A stretch of 14,124 nt of DNA from a bacterium. GTDB lineage: Bacteria; UBP14; UBA6098; B30-G16. Shown here piece by piece: positions 6,896 to 12,973 of this stretch. How positions within the stretch are numbered: the stretch's first letter is position 1; every line of letters begins with the position of its first letter. The stretch is taken from NCBI GenBank assembly GCA_027064665.1, contig JAMOPH010000163.1:1-14124 (forward strand), written 5' to 3'. The notes under the pieces were generated by a model. The model made no database searches. It had not been told where the DNA came from and saw only the letters and a list, made by a program, of their open reading frames with translations. The translations under genes and the position numbers were made by a program.

Positions 6896-8298
6896 TCTCA
6901 GCTAATCAATTGAGAATTATAAAGTCTGTGTTATATGCCGTTCTGATCGTCCTCTGTGTAATCTATTTGTTTTCTGTAAGACGCCCTCATATACCTGAGT
7001 TCGCTCATTATTATATCGGTGCCAAATATCACCGCGAACTCGGGTATTTTGGTATCTATGATGCATATCTTAAAGCACTTATGGAAATACACAACAGCGA
7101 TTCGCTGCTCACTTATATACGGGCAGTTAGAAATCTTGAAGATATAGGCTATATGTCGCCTGATAAATCCCTGAAAAGGTTTGCAAATCAGAGATGGAGA
7201 CCCGAGCGCTGGCGGGAATTTGTCGCCGATGTAAGGTTTATTGATAAAAAACTTGCCGAAAATCCACAAAAATCTGTTCTTCAGCACTGGTCGACTATTA
7301 TGGTTGACCACGGTTATAATCCACCACCGACATACACTGCGTATGTCCTGCCGTTGGCAAACTTAATTGGACTTAATGAGAGGAATTTAACGATACTATG
7401 TGCATTTGATATCATCTTCGTTGCCGCAATTTTTACACTTATATACCTCATAGCAGGTTTAGATGCTATGGTTTTATCCTTTGTTTTCTTCGTATCTGCA
7501 CGGGATATGCTCTCATATACCACCTGGAGTCTTTTTCGTTTTGACTGGATGTTTGCCCTTGCTTTGGCTTTCTGGATGATGAAAAAAGAAAAATTCCTTA
7601 TTTCTGGCATATTCTGGGCTATTTCTTCTTTATTAAGAATATTTCCTGCGTATATGATGTTTTTCGCAGTCATAATATGTCTTATAATTTACCGCAACAA
7701 TTCTAAAAATCTAAGAAAATTGGGTAAATTTGTGTTGGGCTTGATAATAGGTGCCGTGGGTTTCGTGCTTTTGTCGGCAATACTTTTAACTCTCGAAGGT
7801 ATAGACCCGTTGAAGGCATATATTCAGTTCTTCGCCAGAATTTCGGTTCATTCGGCAGAATCCCAACTTTTCAATGCCATAGGGCTAAAGAAATTGTTTG
7901 AACATTTCAATTTTAATCCAGGTCCGCTGGGGGAACTGCTGATTGGTTTGATTTTCGCCGTGTTTTTGGCTGTTTATTTGATAAATTTGCGAGCAAATCC
8001 CTACGAAATTGCAGTTATGTCAATTTTATTCATACCGCCTTTTTTCTATCTCAGCCACTATTATTATTTAATGCTGGTCTTTTTACCAACCCTCAAAAGG
8101 CGAATTATAAACCTATTTATGGGCGTTTTTATTGCAATCAATATATGGATTACATATAGCCTTCACGGCGCCAGCGGATATTATAGAATTGTTGACAAGG
8201 AATGCGTGGCATATTCTATAATATTACTGTTAATGCCAATATCTCTGTGGGGAATTCAATTTATTCACAACAAATATAGAAAAACTAATTCTGTTTAG
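6892..8298 (+). CDS. Polytopic membrane protein resembling GT-C (GT87/DUF2029-like) glycosyltransferases
   Basis: A 468-residue inner-membrane protein with about ten hydrophobic segments. The first helix (about residues 11-28) is followed by a large, presumably periplasmic, loop of about 105 residues that contains GAKYHRELGYFGIYDAY (43-59) with D57, a pattern like the first loop of GT-C enzymes that use polyprenyl-phosphate sugars. Further on, FRFDWMFALALAFWMM and FLISGIFWAISSLLRIFPAY resemble the GT87/DUF2029 core, in which a helix pair precedes an R/K-x-x-P motif. Donor, acceptor and linkage cannot be told. A GTG at 6880 is possible, but the ATG at 6892 forms the four-base overlap with the upstream stop and is preferred. 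The 3' end overlaps queH on the opposite strand by 14 bases. The gene is strongly AT-rich (one line counted at 30% GC). Confidence 0.8.
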   Translation: MISANQLRIIKSVLYAVLIVLCVIYLFSVRRPHIPEFAHYYIGAKYHRELGYFGIYDAYLKALMEIHNSDSLLTYIRAVRNLEDIGYMSPDKSLKRFANQRWRPERWREFVADVRFIDKKLAENPQKSVLQHWSTIMVDHGYNPPPTYTAYVLPLANLIGLNERNLTILCAFDIIFVAAIFTLIYLIAGLDAMVLSFVFFVSARDMLSYTTWSLFRFDWMFALALAFWMMKKEKFLISGIFWAISSLLRIFPAYMMFFAVIICLIIYRNNSKNLRKLGKFVLGLIIGAVGFVLLSAILLTLEGIDPLKAYIQFFARISVHSAESQLFNAIGLKKLFEHFNFNPGPLGELLIGLIFAVFLAVYLINLRANPYEIAVMSILFIPPFFYLSHYYYLMLVFLPTLKRRIINLFMGVFIAINIWITYSLHGASGYYRIVDKECVAYSIILLLMPISLWGIQFIHNKYRKTNSV

Positions 8299-8887
8299 GT
8301 TTTTTCCGCCGGGGATACCACTCGTATTCCTCAAGTATCCTGTCGGCGGTTTTGAAAAATCTTTCATATTCGCTGAAAATACAGCCGCAATATTGCTGGC
8401 GGTATAACTTATATTTCCGCGAGAGGTTTAATCCCTTGCTCCATCCCTTCCTGAAATCCCGATATAGAAATTTTACTCCGTATCGTTGTTCTAATTCTTC
8501 GCCTATGATTTTGATTTTTTCGTGAAGTTGATATTTTGAATACAGCAGAGTTGTTGAGAAAAACTCAATATTATGCTCAAGAGACGCCTGAACTGTTCTT
8601 TCTAATCTGTATCTATAACATTTAACGCACCTGTTTTTCCCACCGCTCTCACCCAAAATGTATTTCAAAAAATCTTTGATATTATATCTATCATCCTCAA
8701 TTAACTCAAACTGCTCAATCTGAGCGAGCCGTCTGACCTCATACAGGCGCTTTTTATACTCAAGATATGGATGAATATTCGGATTATACCAGAAACCTAC
8801 CACCTCAAATCCCTCATCCCGCAGCGCTTTTAACGGATACACCATACACGGGGCGCAACATATATGTATTAGAACCCTTTTGCCCAT
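8285..8887 (-). CDS. queH: Epoxyqueuosine reductase QueH (DUF208)
   Basis: A 200-residue cytoplasmic protein matching the QueH family, which reduces epoxyqueuosine to queuosine in tRNA and is unrelated in sequence to the cobalamin enzyme QueG. Diagnostic elements: HICCAPC at 8-14 (C10, C11, C14), YNPNIHPYLEYKKR at 34-47, RCVKC at 86-90 (C87, C90) and QQYCGC at 164-169 (C167, C169), with FSTTLLYSKYQ at 110-120 between them. These cysteines carry the iron-sulfur cluster and neighbouring metal site in the studied family member. All are present. The ATG at 8887 lacks a good ribosome binding site (only AGGT directly before it); it follows the stop of the helical-repeat gene by 22 bases and is likely cotranscribed. 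Its stop (8285-8287) lies inside the end of the GT-C gene. No other queuosine gene is in the window. Confidence 0.95.
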   Translation of the reverse strand: MGKRVLIHICCAPCMVYPLKALRDEGFEVVGFWYNPNIHPYLEYKKRLYEVRRLAQIEQFELIEDDRYNIKDFLKYILGESGGKNRCVKCYRYRLERTVQASLEHNIEFFSTTLLYSKYQLHEKIKIIGEELEQRYGVKFLYRDFRKGWSKGLNLSRKYKLYRQQYCGCIFSEYERFFKTADRILEEYEWYPRRKKPKQN

Positions 8888-8909
8888 ACCTGCAAATTAG
8901 AAAGTCCCT

Positions 8910-9518
8910 TCACTTTGAACCTGCGGCACTCTGCGCCGACGATTTCTCCCTGGGCTTTATCGGGGAAAGTTGCTTATACAAACTGTCCGCCAATTTTTCA
9001 ATTTGCGCACCCCATCTGGTTCCGGCGTAGATGTGCTCAAATTTCCTCGCCAGCATATAGGCATAACCGGTCTTCCCCGTTGAGGCATAACCCCGCACCA
9101 GCAGAATATCCTCATACGGCGCATATGACGAGTCCATTGCGACAAGTTTCTCGCAGTATCGTTTGGCATCATCTAATTTCCCCTTTTGCGCAAGATACTC
9201 CAGCGACCAAAAGATATCCCCGACCATCGCCGTGTCCACAGAATCCCCTGCCGCAGAAAGATAGTTGAGAACCGCCGAAACGAACGCAGAAGTATCCCCC
9301 GCCGCAAAAATTGAGTCCTTTTTCTGGATATAAAAATTCACATCCCGCTCCGGTGTGCCCTCCTGCTTTCCCGACTTTTCGCCCTTTTTTTTCTCCCGGG
9401 AGACCTGCTCGGTTTTTGCTTTTGTGCGTGGAATCCTGCGCCTGCGGGACCTTTTTGCGCCCCAGCAAACACTTGCCCCGGCAACCAAAATCACCAGCAT
9501 CACCGCCGCTATTTTCAT
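8910..9518 (-). CDS. Small secreted helical-repeat (TPR-like) protein, unknown function
   Basis: A 202-residue protein if read from the ATG at 9518. It begins with a signal peptide (MKIAAVMLVILVAGASVCWGA), then a very basic low-complexity linker (about 22-59, many R and K), then amphipathic helices (about 60-190, for example LEYLAQKGKLDDAKRYCEKLVAMD and a following ILLVRGYASTGKTGYAYMLARKF) with the A/G/Y spacing of tetratricopeptide repeats. It is probably periplasmic; a partner is unknown. I prefer 9518 because GAGGGG lies just upstream and the predicted start of transcription is near 9531; ATG codons at 9530 and 9533 are alternatives, and the frame stays open to 9713 but that extension is not protein-like and runs across the divergent gene. 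It precedes queH in the same direction by 22 bases. Confidence 0.75.
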   Translation of the reverse strand: MKIAAVMLVILVAGASVCWGAKRSRRRRIPRTKAKTEQVSREKKKGEKSGKQEGTPERDVNFYIQKKDSIFAAGDTSAFVSAVLNYLSAAGDSVDTAMVGDIFWSLEYLAQKGKLDDAKRYCEKLVAMDSSYAPYEDILLVRGYASTGKTGYAYMLARKFEHIYAGTRWGAQIEKLADSLYKQLSPIKPREKSSAQSAAGSK

Positions 9519-9537
9519 CCATCCCCTCATCATCCCA

Positions 9538-9566
9538 AATCTAACCGTCAAAAATTTCCTTGCCAA
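9538..9566 (-). promoter_or_regulatory. Possible promoter for the helical-repeat protein and queH
   Basis: On the minus strand TTGGCA (9566-9561) and TAGATT (9543-9538) are 17 bases apart. Transcription would begin near 9531, leaving a leader of about 13 bases with GAGGGG before the ATG at 9518. The -35 box coincides with that of the promoter on the other strand. Confidence 0.45.
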
Positions 9567-9588
9567 ACAAAAAATTTGTGCTTTCAAT
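9560..9588 (+). promoter_or_regulatory. Possible promoter for the lipoprotein and signal peptidase genes
   Basis: TTGCCA (9560-9565) and TTCAAT (9583-9588) are 17 bases apart. The -10 match is only four of six. Transcription would start near 9595, within two or three bases of the ATG at 9597, which would explain why that gene has no ribosome binding site. Confidence 0.35.
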
Positions 9589-9596
9589 TCAAAATT

Positions 9597-10067
9597 ATGA
9601 GGCGCTTGACCCCGATATTTTTCATCCTTGGGGGAGTGATGGCTCTGTTTCTGTCCGGATGCGATTACGGTCTTTCGCCGCTGAACACCCCTGTGATAAC
9701 CGGGCAGGTGCACTTTATCGGCTCAATGCCCGAAAATGCCCAATACTGCTTTGTCGTGGTGGCTATTGACCGCCCGCCCAACGACGAACTTGACATCTCA
9801 TACCTCGGAAATTACTACGAAATCCCCGACAGCGTTCTGCATTCAATCGCAGACACTACCATAAATTTTAGAATTGAGGTCGGCAGGGGCACATACAACT
9901 GGCTCTTTGTCGCCGTCATCGGAAATCCGGACTCTGTGGGGATATGGAATGTTGTGGGGGAGTATCGTGCCGAGGGCGACACCATCCCCACACCCATCAC
10001 CGTTGACTGGGATGACAGCATCTGGGTTGAAATAACCGCCGATCTGCGAGATGCCCAAATACCATAA
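9597..10067 (+). CDS. Small lipoprotein of unknown function
   Basis: A 156-residue protein with a type II signal peptide: MRRL, a hydrophobic stretch, then the lipobox FLSGC with the modified cysteine at about residue 22. The mature part begins DYGLSPLNTPVITGQVHF and is beta-rich, with a pattern like a single small Ig/transthyretin-like sandwich (VITGQVHFIG near the start, then alternating strands through ITVDWDDSIWVEITADL at the end). It would be anchored in a membrane facing the periplasm; which membrane cannot be told. The ATG at 9597 lacks any ribosome binding site; a longer TTG reading from 9576 would put seven extra residues before the signal peptide and is unlikely. The signal peptidase gene follows after 15 bases, so they probably form one transcript. 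No family is recognised. Confidence 0.82.
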   Translation: MRRLTPIFFILGGVMALFLSGCDYGLSPLNTPVITGQVHFIGSMPENAQYCFVVVAIDRPPNDELDISYLGNYYEIPDSVLHSIADTTINFRIEVGRGTYNWLFVAVIGNPDSVGIWNVVGEYRAEGDTIPTPITVDWDDSIWVEITADLRDAQIP

Positions 10068-10082
10068 AAACTGGAGTGTCCG

Positions 10083-10748
10083 ATGGCACCAAAAAGGAAA
10101 AAAACCACCAACGACCTCACACACGCCCAGAAGAAACTTGTGGGCTATATGTCGTTTTTTCTGGCGATACTGATTGCCCTTATCCTGCGGGCTACCGTCA
10201 TTCAGGCGTTTACCATTCCATCAGGCTCTATGGAGGACACCCTTTTGATAGGCGATTTTCTCATAGGAGAAAAAATTACTTATCGTTTTCGTCCGCCCCA
10301 CAGGGGAGAGGTAATTATATTTGAGCACCCCAAGGTCAAGGGCAGGGACCTGATAAAGCGCTGTGTCGCCCTTCCAGGCGATATTGTTGAGGTGCGGGAC
10401 AAGGTCCTGTATGTCAACGGCAAACGGGTCCCGCTTCCGCCCAAGGGAAAACACATAGACCCAAGATTTATTGACCGCAGGGACAATTTCGGTCCGTATA
10501 AGGTGCCGCCAAACTGTGTCTTCGCAATGGGGGACAACCGGGACAACTCCGAGGATTCCCGCTTCTGGGGTCCGGTGCCCTTTGACAAAATCAAGGCAAG
10601 ACCCGTCTTTGTCTATCTCTCTGTGGATTTCGGTTCTGAAGCCCGCACCATACAGAAATCTCTGGACATCTACAGGGTCCTTCTCAAAAAACTCCTTCAT
10701 TTTCCCACCGCAATCCGCTGGAAACGAATCGGGCTGATTGTCCATTGA
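10083..10748 (+). CDS. lepB: Signal peptidase I
   Basis: A 221-residue membrane-bound serine protease that cuts signal peptides from exported proteins on the outer face of the inner membrane. A short basic N-terminus is followed by one membrane helix (about 20-38). The catalytic serine is S49 in IPSGSM, the lysine K92 in LIKRCVALPGD, and the conserved box MGDNRDNSEDSRFWG is at 149-163. These are the complete family boxes B to E. There is a single N-terminal helix, as in Gram-positive and many other bacteria, rather than the two of E. coli. The ATG has GGAG about 7 bases upstream and follows the lipoprotein stop by 15 bases. The protein continues for some 45 residues past the last box, ending in a basic helix. 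Confidence 0.96.
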   Translation: MAPKRKKTTNDLTHAQKKLVGYMSFFLAILIALILRATVIQAFTIPSGSMEDTLLIGDFLIGEKITYRFRPPHRGEVIIFEHPKVKGRDLIKRCVALPGDIVEVRDKVLYVNGKRVPLPPKGKHIDPRFIDRRDNFGPYKVPPNCVFAMGDNRDNSEDSRFWGPVPFDKIKARPVFVYLSVDFGSEARTIQKSLDIYRVLLKKLLHFPTAIRWKRIGLIVH

Positions 10749-10761
10749 TCGGCAATTTTTA

Positions 10762-10790
10762 TTTAGAAATCCTGGCACAGGAAGTATATT
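10762..10790 (+). promoter_or_regulatory. Possible promoter for the MuiA-family gene
   Basis: TTTAGA (10762-10767) and TATATT (10785-10790) are 17 bases apart in the 70-base gap after lepB; the -10 lies in a run of alternating A and T reaching 10793. The leader would include TTGAGGAGG, a strong ribosome binding site for the ATG at 10819. No hairpin terminator for lepB is visible in the gap. Confidence 0.4.
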
Positions 10791-10818
10791 ATACATCAGC
10801 GCAACTTGAGGAGGACCT

Positions 10819-12447
10819 ATGAGGAGCAAATTTCTGGTGCCTGTGCTTGTGGGCATAGTTTTTATTGCCTATGGTGAGGTGACCCTGTCCGCTGGTGGCG
10901 CAACCGCAAAGACCCGCATTGAATCGGTGACAATCCTTTCCGGGAGGGCGCTCGTTGAAAGGGTTGGCACCATAAAAATCCCTGCCGGTGAGTCAGTGGT
11001 CTCGGTGGAGTATCTGCCGCAGGGGATTGACCCAAATTCTGTCAGGGTCAGCGGGAAATCCGAGGGGAAAGTAATCTTAGGCGGAGTGGAGATTTTATAT
11101 CAGCGCTGGGCTCCCGACACGATAAGGAAAATCAAGGACGCAATCCAGCGCATCAAGGACCAACTTGCCGAACTGAAGGTCGCCGAAGATGGTCTTAAAA
11201 CCCGCCGGAAGTTTGTGGAATCTGTCGCCGGGCTGGGCGGCTCAAAACCCAATGGGGAGTATCTGGTGGTCACTCCCCAGAACCTGTCCGCCACGGCATC
11301 GTTTATAAAGCGAGAACTTAATGCCATCGCCAGCGACGGCACAGAAATTTCCCGCCGCCGCAGGGAACTTTCCCGCCAACTGGACAGTCTGAACGAGATT
11401 CTTGCCAATATGACCGGCGGTTCTGCCGGCAGGGGCTATCAAATCAAGGTTCCTGTTGAGGCGAAGGCGCCGGCGACTTTGGAGTTGAGGATAAAATATG
11501 CGGTTTCCAATGCCACCTGGCAACCCCGCTACGACGCCAGATACGATGAGTCCACCGGCAAAGTCAAACTTTCATATTGTGCAGTCATAACCCAGCGGAC
11601 CTCCGAGGACTGGGAGAACGCCAAAATTGTCCTTTCCACCACTCAGGCACATATTGACACCCGACCGCCTGAACTTTTCCCCTGGTATCTGTCCCGGCAG
11701 GAGGAGATTCCCTCCTACGGCGGCAAACGACTTATGGCTCTTCCGACGATGGAGATGGAATTGGCTGAGGAAAAGGGCATTCCAAAACGGGCTGAATACG
11801 AGTCTGCCGCCCCTCAAATTGTCGGGGAGAATGTGGTTTTCAATGTGCCCGGCAGGAAAACTATCCCCTCGGATGGGCAGAGACATCAGGTTATGGTCGC
11901 CGAAATCACGCTTGACGCCAGCAAAAAGTTCGTAGCCGTGCCGAAGGTCAGCGAGAGAGTGTATCTGACAGCGCACTGCAAAAACACAACGGATTATCTC
12001 CTTCTGCCCGGTGAGGTGGCGGTGTTTCAGGGGAATGACTTTGTCGGCACCCAGCGGATAGATGCCCCTGTGGCTTTCGGCGAGGAATTTGACATCGCTA
12101 TGGGGCCGGTCAAGACAATAAAGGTGGAGCGGAAACGCACAAAGCGATTCCGCGAAAACACAGGGATTATAGGGCAGAATGTGAAAATCTCCTTCGGATA
12201 TGAGATAAAGGTGTCAAACAACTCCCGCTCTGAGGCGGATATTGAGGTCGTGGACCAGTTGCCGGTTTCCGAGGATGAGGACATCTCCGTGGAGAACATA
12301 AAGTTTGAGCCCGAGCCGTCCAAACGGGACAGAGATTTCCCCGGGCAACTTGTGTGGAAAGTCAAACTCAAACCCGGCGAGTCCCAAAAAATTCGGTTTG
12401 AGTTCAGCGTGAAATATCCCAAGGACCTCAAAATACAGGGATTGTGA
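10819..12447 (+). CDS. MuiA-family (mucoidy inhibitor A; DUF4140-DUF4139) exported protein
   Basis: A 542-residue protein with a signal peptide (about 1-19). The N-terminal DUF4140-like domain (about 32-95) shows the family pattern SVTILSGRALVERVGTIKIP and LPQGIDPNSVRVSG. Two coiled-coil segments follow (about 100-140 and 165-195, rich in K, R, E, L), then the DUF4139 domain (about 205-538) beginning VEAKAPATLELRIKYAVSNA with WQPRYDARYD and TSEDWENAKIVLST, typical of the family, and closing with LPVSEDEDI and the beta strands LVWKVKLKPGESQKIRFEF. Family members are found in the periplasm or secreted; a MuiA protein was named for an effect on mucoidy, but the biochemical activity is not established. 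The ATG has a strong AGGAGG site. The gene is GC-rich (one line counted at 55%) like the neighbours on both sides. It has its own likely promoter and is not clearly linked to gcvH, 87 bases downstream. Confidence 0.88.
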   Translation: MRSKFLVPVLVGIVFIAYGEVTLSAGGATAKTRIESVTILSGRALVERVGTIKIPAGESVVSVEYLPQGIDPNSVRVSGKSEGKVILGGVEILYQRWAPDTIRKIKDAIQRIKDQLAELKVAEDGLKTRRKFVESVAGLGGSKPNGEYLVVTPQNLSATASFIKRELNAIASDGTEISRRRRELSRQLDSLNEILANMTGGSAGRGYQIKVPVEAKAPATLELRIKYAVSNATWQPRYDARYDESTGKVKLSYCAVITQRTSEDWENAKIVLSTTQAHIDTRPPELFPWYLSRQEEIPSYGGKRLMALPTMEMELAEEKGIPKRAEYESAAPQIVGENVVFNVPGRKTIPSDGQRHQVMVAEITLDASKKFVAVPKVSERVYLTAHCKNTTDYLLLPGEVAVFQGNDFVGTQRIDAPVAFGEEFDIAMGPVKTIKVERKRTKRFRENTGIIGQNVKISFGYEIKVSNNSRSEADIEVVDQLPVSEDEDISVENIKFEPEPSKRDRDFPGQLVWKVKLKPGESQKIRFEFSVKYPKDLKIQGL

Positions 12448-12472
12448 GTCTGCGGGAAGGTTCAAAAAAAGT

Positions 12473-12500
12473 TTGCCAAGTCCACAGAACTTTTTATCTT
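12473..12500 (+). promoter_or_regulatory. Possible promoter for gcvH
   Basis: TTGCCA (12473-12478) and TATCTT (12495-12500) with a 16-base spacer lie in the 87-base gap between the MuiA gene and gcvH. Transcription would start near 12507, giving a leader of about 28 bases. No glycine riboswitch could fit such a short leader. Confidence 0.4.
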
Positions 12501-12524
12501 AATTCACATTTTCAATTCAAACTT

Positions 12525-12532
12525 GGAGGGAG
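12525..12532 (+). promoter_or_regulatory. Ribosome binding site deciding the gcvH start
   Basis: GGAGGGAG ends two bases before the ATG at 12535. A TTG at 12523 in the same frame overlaps this site and would be an artefact, so translation should begin at 12535. Confidence 0.75.
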
Positions 12533-12534
12533 TA

Positions 12535-12912
12535 ATGGTCCGTGATGATCTCTACTACACCAAGGAGCACGAGTGGGTTAAAGTTGAAGGGGATACCGCA
12601 ATTGTCGGGATAACCGACTACGCCCAGAGCGAACTGGGAGATATTCTCTATGTTGAACTTCCGGATGTCGGGAAAACTGTATCCGCCGGCGATGTTCTCG
12701 CCACTGTTGAGGCTGTCAAGGCGGTGTCCGATGTCTATGCGCCTCTCAGCGGTGAGGTGATTGAGGTCAATGAGGCACTTTCCACCACACCCGAGGTCAT
12801 CAACAAAGACCCCTACGGCGAGGGCTGGATGGTGAAAATCAAAATCTCCAACCCGGATGAGGTGAACCAGTTGCTTTCCCCGGCGGATTATCGGAATTTG
12901 ATTGGGGAATAA
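12535..12912 (+). CDS. gcvH: Glycine cleavage system H protein
   Basis: A 125-residue lipoyl-carrier protein, normal length for the family. It shuttles the aminomethyl group from glycine between the P, T and L proteins of the cytoplasmic glycine cleavage complex. Family patterns are YTKEHEWVKVEGDTAIVGITDYAQ at the N-terminus (the opening of H proteins), then GDILYVELPDVGK, and the lipoylation site VEAVKAVSDVYAP with K62, preceded by A57 and followed by SGEVIEVNEALSTTPEVIN. The C-terminal NPDEVNQLLSPADYRNLIGE is also typical. Start chosen at 12535 from the GGAGGGAG site. gcvPA follows in the same direction after 61 bases, so this is part of a gcvH-gcvPA(-gcvPB) cluster; the T protein is not in the window. 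Confidence 0.97.
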   Translation: MVRDDLYYTKEHEWVKVEGDTAIVGITDYAQSELGDILYVELPDVGKTVSAGDVLATVEAVKAVSDVYAPLSGEVIEVNEALSTTPEVINKDPYGEGWMVKIKISNPDEVNQLLSPADYRNLIGE

Positions 12913-12926
12913 AATTTTTTGAAACA

Positions 12927-12953
12927 TTGCTGTCGGTTGCTTTGCCTTACAAT
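12927..12953 (+). promoter_or_regulatory. Weak possible promoter between gcvH and gcvPA
   Basis: TACAAT (12948-12953) matches the -10 consensus in five of six positions, but the only -35 candidate, TTGCTG (12927-12932), is weak and 15 bases away. gcvPA may instead be read from the gcvH promoter. The leader carries CCGGAGGCG before the ATG at 12974, a good ribosome binding site. Confidence 0.25.
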
Positions 12954-12973
12954 CAAAAGCCCCGGAGGCGAAA

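Noticed and set aside
9519..9713. Longer reading of the helical-repeat protein (267 residues from 9713)
   Set aside because: The added part overlaps the signal peptide of the divergent lipoprotein gene, is not signal-like, and lies upstream of the likely promoter. The signal peptide begins at 9518 to 9533.
10773..10788. Sigma-54-type promoter (TGGCAC) before the MuiA gene
   Set aside because: TGGCAC matches the -24 element, but the GC of the -12 element is absent at the required distance.
9582..12521. Shared 12-mer TTTCAATTCAAA at 9582-9593 and 12510-12521
   Set aside because: In about 14 kb several 12-base matches are expected by chance, more so in AT-rich leaders, and the distances to the TTGCCA boxes differ (22 and 37 bases).
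12448..12534. Glycine riboswitch ahead of gcvH
   Set aside because: The gap is only 87 bases, the predicted leader about 28, and none of the glycine-riboswitch helices or conserved core could be seen.
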